The translations under genes and the position numbers were made by a program. Below are positions 5,977 through 7,255 of a stretch of 7,255 bases of DNA, piece after piece. Source of the DNA: Desulfovibrionales bacterium (lineage in GTDB: Bacteria > Desulfobacterota > Desulfovibrionia > Desulfovibrionales > Desulfomicrobiaceae); contig JAAYGZ010000012.1 of NCBI GenBank assembly GCA_012727515.1, forward strand, positions 1 through 7,255, in the 5' to 3' direction. The notes beneath the pieces were generated by a model. It ran no database searches, was not told where the DNA came from, and saw only the letters and a list, made by a program, of their open reading frames with translations. How positions within the stretch are numbered: position 1 is the stretch's first letter; the number at the start of each line of letters is the position of its first letter.

Positions 5977-7050
5977 ATGGCGCGTCCAGCAAGGAAGTTT
6001 GAGGATACACCAGAGGCAAGGCGTAAGCTTGAAGCGATTTTGAGGGGGCGAAAGCAGAAGTCGGGGTTGCATCTCCGAGTTCGTATAGTTCTCCAATGCA
6101 TGGACGGCTGGAAAGTTGCCGACATCGCAAAAGCGAATAAGGTCAGCATGACAACGGTAATGCGCTGGAAAAACAGATATCTTGAAGCAGGGATTGATGG
6201 CCTGGAGGAACATGCAAGGAGCGGACGCCCCACCACTTACGGACAAGAGTTCAAGGTGGCGGTGCTGGCAAAGCTTGAAGAGAGTCCCCCGGCAGGATTC
6301 TCACAGTGGGACGGCGCTCTTCTGGCTGCGGAGACAGGATACTCCAAGCATGCCATATGGAGGTTACTGCGTTCGCAACGCATCAGCCTGGCTCGTAAGC
6401 GATCTTGGTGCGTGAGCACTGATCCTGAATTTGTACCGAAGGCGGCTGATGTTGTAGGGCTTTACCTCGCGCCGCCCGAGAATGCCCTTGTGCTCTGCGT
6501 GGATGAAAAGCCGAATATACAGGCGCTGGAGCGTTTGACAGGATATGCCGTCAGCTCCGACCGCAAGCTGGTTCGCGCTTTGGAGAGCACGTACAAGCGC
6601 AATGGCACTGCCAATTTGTTTGCGGCACTTGAGGTGTCAACCGGACAAATACGCAGCAAAACAACAGAGCCCTCGCAAAAAACCAAGAAAGGCTTTTTGG
6701 AGTTTATGGATGAACTGCTTTTGGAGCTCCCTGAGTCAGAAGAGTATCACGTCATCATGGACAACCACAGCATTCACAAACGTCACGGGCTATGGCTTGA
6801 AAATCATCCCAACGTCTTTTTTCATTACACTCCAACAAGCGCAAGCTGGCTGAACATGGTCGAGATATGGTTTGGGATTCTTACCCTCAAGTCCTTACGC
6901 GGGGCAAGCTTTTCAAGCACACAGGATCTCTGTTCGCACATCAAGGCGTTTCAGGAGGCGTATAATAAAACGGCACGGCCCTTCATCTGGAAGAAGCGAG
7001 AGGTCAGAGGGGCACAATTGACAAATTCTATTCGTAATTTTTGCAACTAG
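5977..7050 (+). CDS. IS630-family DDE transposase
   Basis: The 357-aa protein cuts and joins the element's ends at TA sites. The N-terminal third is DNA-binding: a helix-turn-helix around residues 46-68 (VADIAKANKVSMTTVMRWKN) followed by the linker GLEEHARSGRP and a second winged-helix-like segment up to about 140. The catalytic domain shows the full triad: D176 in CVDEKPNIQ, D262 in VIMDNHSIHK and E296 in SWLNMVEIWFG. The last two are 34 residues apart, the DD34E spacing of IS630. The ATG is preceded by GGAGG at 5965-5969, seven bases away. The stop TAG (7048-7050) lies inside the right inverted repeat. There is no frameshift and no missing motif, so it may be active. Confidence 0.95.
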   Translation: MARPARKFEDTPEARRKLEAILRGRKQKSGLHLRVRIVLQCMDGWKVADIAKANKVSMTTVMRWKNRYLEAGIDGLEEHARSGRPTTYGQEFKVAVLAKLEESPPAGFSQWDGALLAAETGYSKHAIWRLLRSQRISLARKRSWCVSTDPEFVPKAADVVGLYLAPPENALVLCVDEKPNIQALERLTGYAVSSDRKLVRALESTYKRNGTANLFAALEVSTGQIRSKTTEPSQKTKKGFLEFMDELLLELPESEEYHVIMDNHSIHKRHGLWLENHPNVFFHYTPTSASWLNMVEIWFGILTLKSLRGASFSSTQDLCSHIKAFQEAYNKTARPFIWKKREVRGAQLTNSIRNFCN

Positions 7051-7055
7051 ACACT
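7037..7055 (-). repeat. Right terminal inverted repeat of the IS630 element
   Basis: The strand reads ATTTTTGCAACTAGACACT, the inverted partner of 5915-5933 with a 14-bp perfect outer core. It includes the last codons and stop of the transposase gene. Confidence 0.85.
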
Positions 7056-7103
7056 GGCAAAGGGGTAAGATGAGGCAAGTGAGGTTAGCACTTTGCTGCT
7101 CTA

Positions 7104-7255
7104 TCACCACTTTTGGTGATGGTCAGAGGTTGAACTTAATCTGCCAGATGGCAGCCAAATCTCTGCGGTGGCTCCGGTTATCATTTCTGCCAGCAGGTCC
7201 ACGGATATTCCTGCTTTCCACTCCGCCTGGCTTATGCATCGTTTGCGGGATGGCT
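7104..7255 (-). CDS. Possible C-terminal end of an unknown gene (partial)
   Basis: A minus-strand frame is open from the right window edge for 49 codons to TGA at 7106-7104. It includes SVDLLAEMITGATAEIWLPS, which looks more protein-like than the opposing plus-strand frame (ATG at 7070, also open to the edge). I do not recognise a family. The stop lies within a 7-bp hairpin ATCACCA/TGGTGAT (7103-7109 with 7114-7120) with no T-run after it, and a CTGCCAGATGGCAG palindrome (7141-7154) sits within the frame. An open frame this short can occur by chance. Confidence 0.25.
   Translation of the reverse strand, partial: PSRKRCISQAEWKAGISVDLLAEMITGATAEIWLPSGRLSSTSDHHQKW

Larger units (their letters stand above)
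5915..7055 (+). mobile_element. IS630-family insertion sequence, complete
   Basis: The element is about 1.14 kb, normal for the family, with one transposase gene filling it and inverted ends of 19 bp (18 matching). IS630/Tc1-type elements insert at TA and duplicate it. On the left TA occurs at 5914-5915 on the junction, but the matching right junction reads TG at 7055-7056, so the duplication is not intact or the exact ends are off by a base. It lies directly after the dispersed repeat. Confidence 0.9.

Overview
The window reads as a moderate-GC Gram-negative chromosome, most likely a Desulfovibrio-type sulfate reducer or relative. That assignment is an inference from the mix of genes: a stand-alone YcaO protein, a short lipoprotein followed by a bacterial UDP-glucuronate decarboxylase, an E. 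coli-type glutamate dehydrogenase, and REP-like dispersed repeats. No gene fixes the species, and no rRNA, tRNA or CRISPR array was seen.

Layout. (1) Positions 111-2262, minus strand: a two-gene unit in which a 554-aa YcaO-domain protein is followed after 22 nt by a 154-aa split-barrel (PNPOx/NimA-like) flavoprotein. Positions 1-110 lie downstream of this unit and hold no gene I can support. (2) Positions 2263-2356: a divergent intergenic region with a nearly perfect 23-bp palindrome and a sigma70-like promoter. (3) Positions 2357-3990, plus strand: a 206-aa lipoprotein gene, then after 34 nt a UDP-glucuronate decarboxylase gene whose reading frame is broken inside its NAD-binding glycine motif. 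(4) Positions 3991-4330: no gene. A dispersed repeat (about 4041-4178) is followed by an untranslated leader with a hairpin and a 12-bp palindrome just ahead of the next ribosome binding site. (5) Positions 4331-5677: gdhA, intact, starting at GTG, with a strong intrinsic terminator after it. (6) Positions 5722-5914: a second, hairpin-rich dispersed repeat, part of which is an inverted copy of the repeat upstream of gdhA. (7) Positions 5915-7055: a complete IS630-family insertion sequence with 19-bp inverted ends and an intact DDE transposase. (8) Positions 7056-7255: a tail that may hold the end of a minus-strand gene entering from the right edge.

How the genes work together. The YcaO and flavoprotein pair looks like a small peptide- or protein-modification unit, by analogy with thiazole/oxazole systems where a YcaO enzyme and a flavin oxidase act in turn, but no precursor peptide is visible. 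The lipoprotein and UDP-xylose-forming enzyme suggest cell-envelope polysaccharide work, but the enzyme gene looks inactivated. gdhA is a self-contained ammonium-assimilation gene. Repeats, an IS and a fresh-looking frameshift mark the right two thirds as a region undergoing rearrangement and decay.
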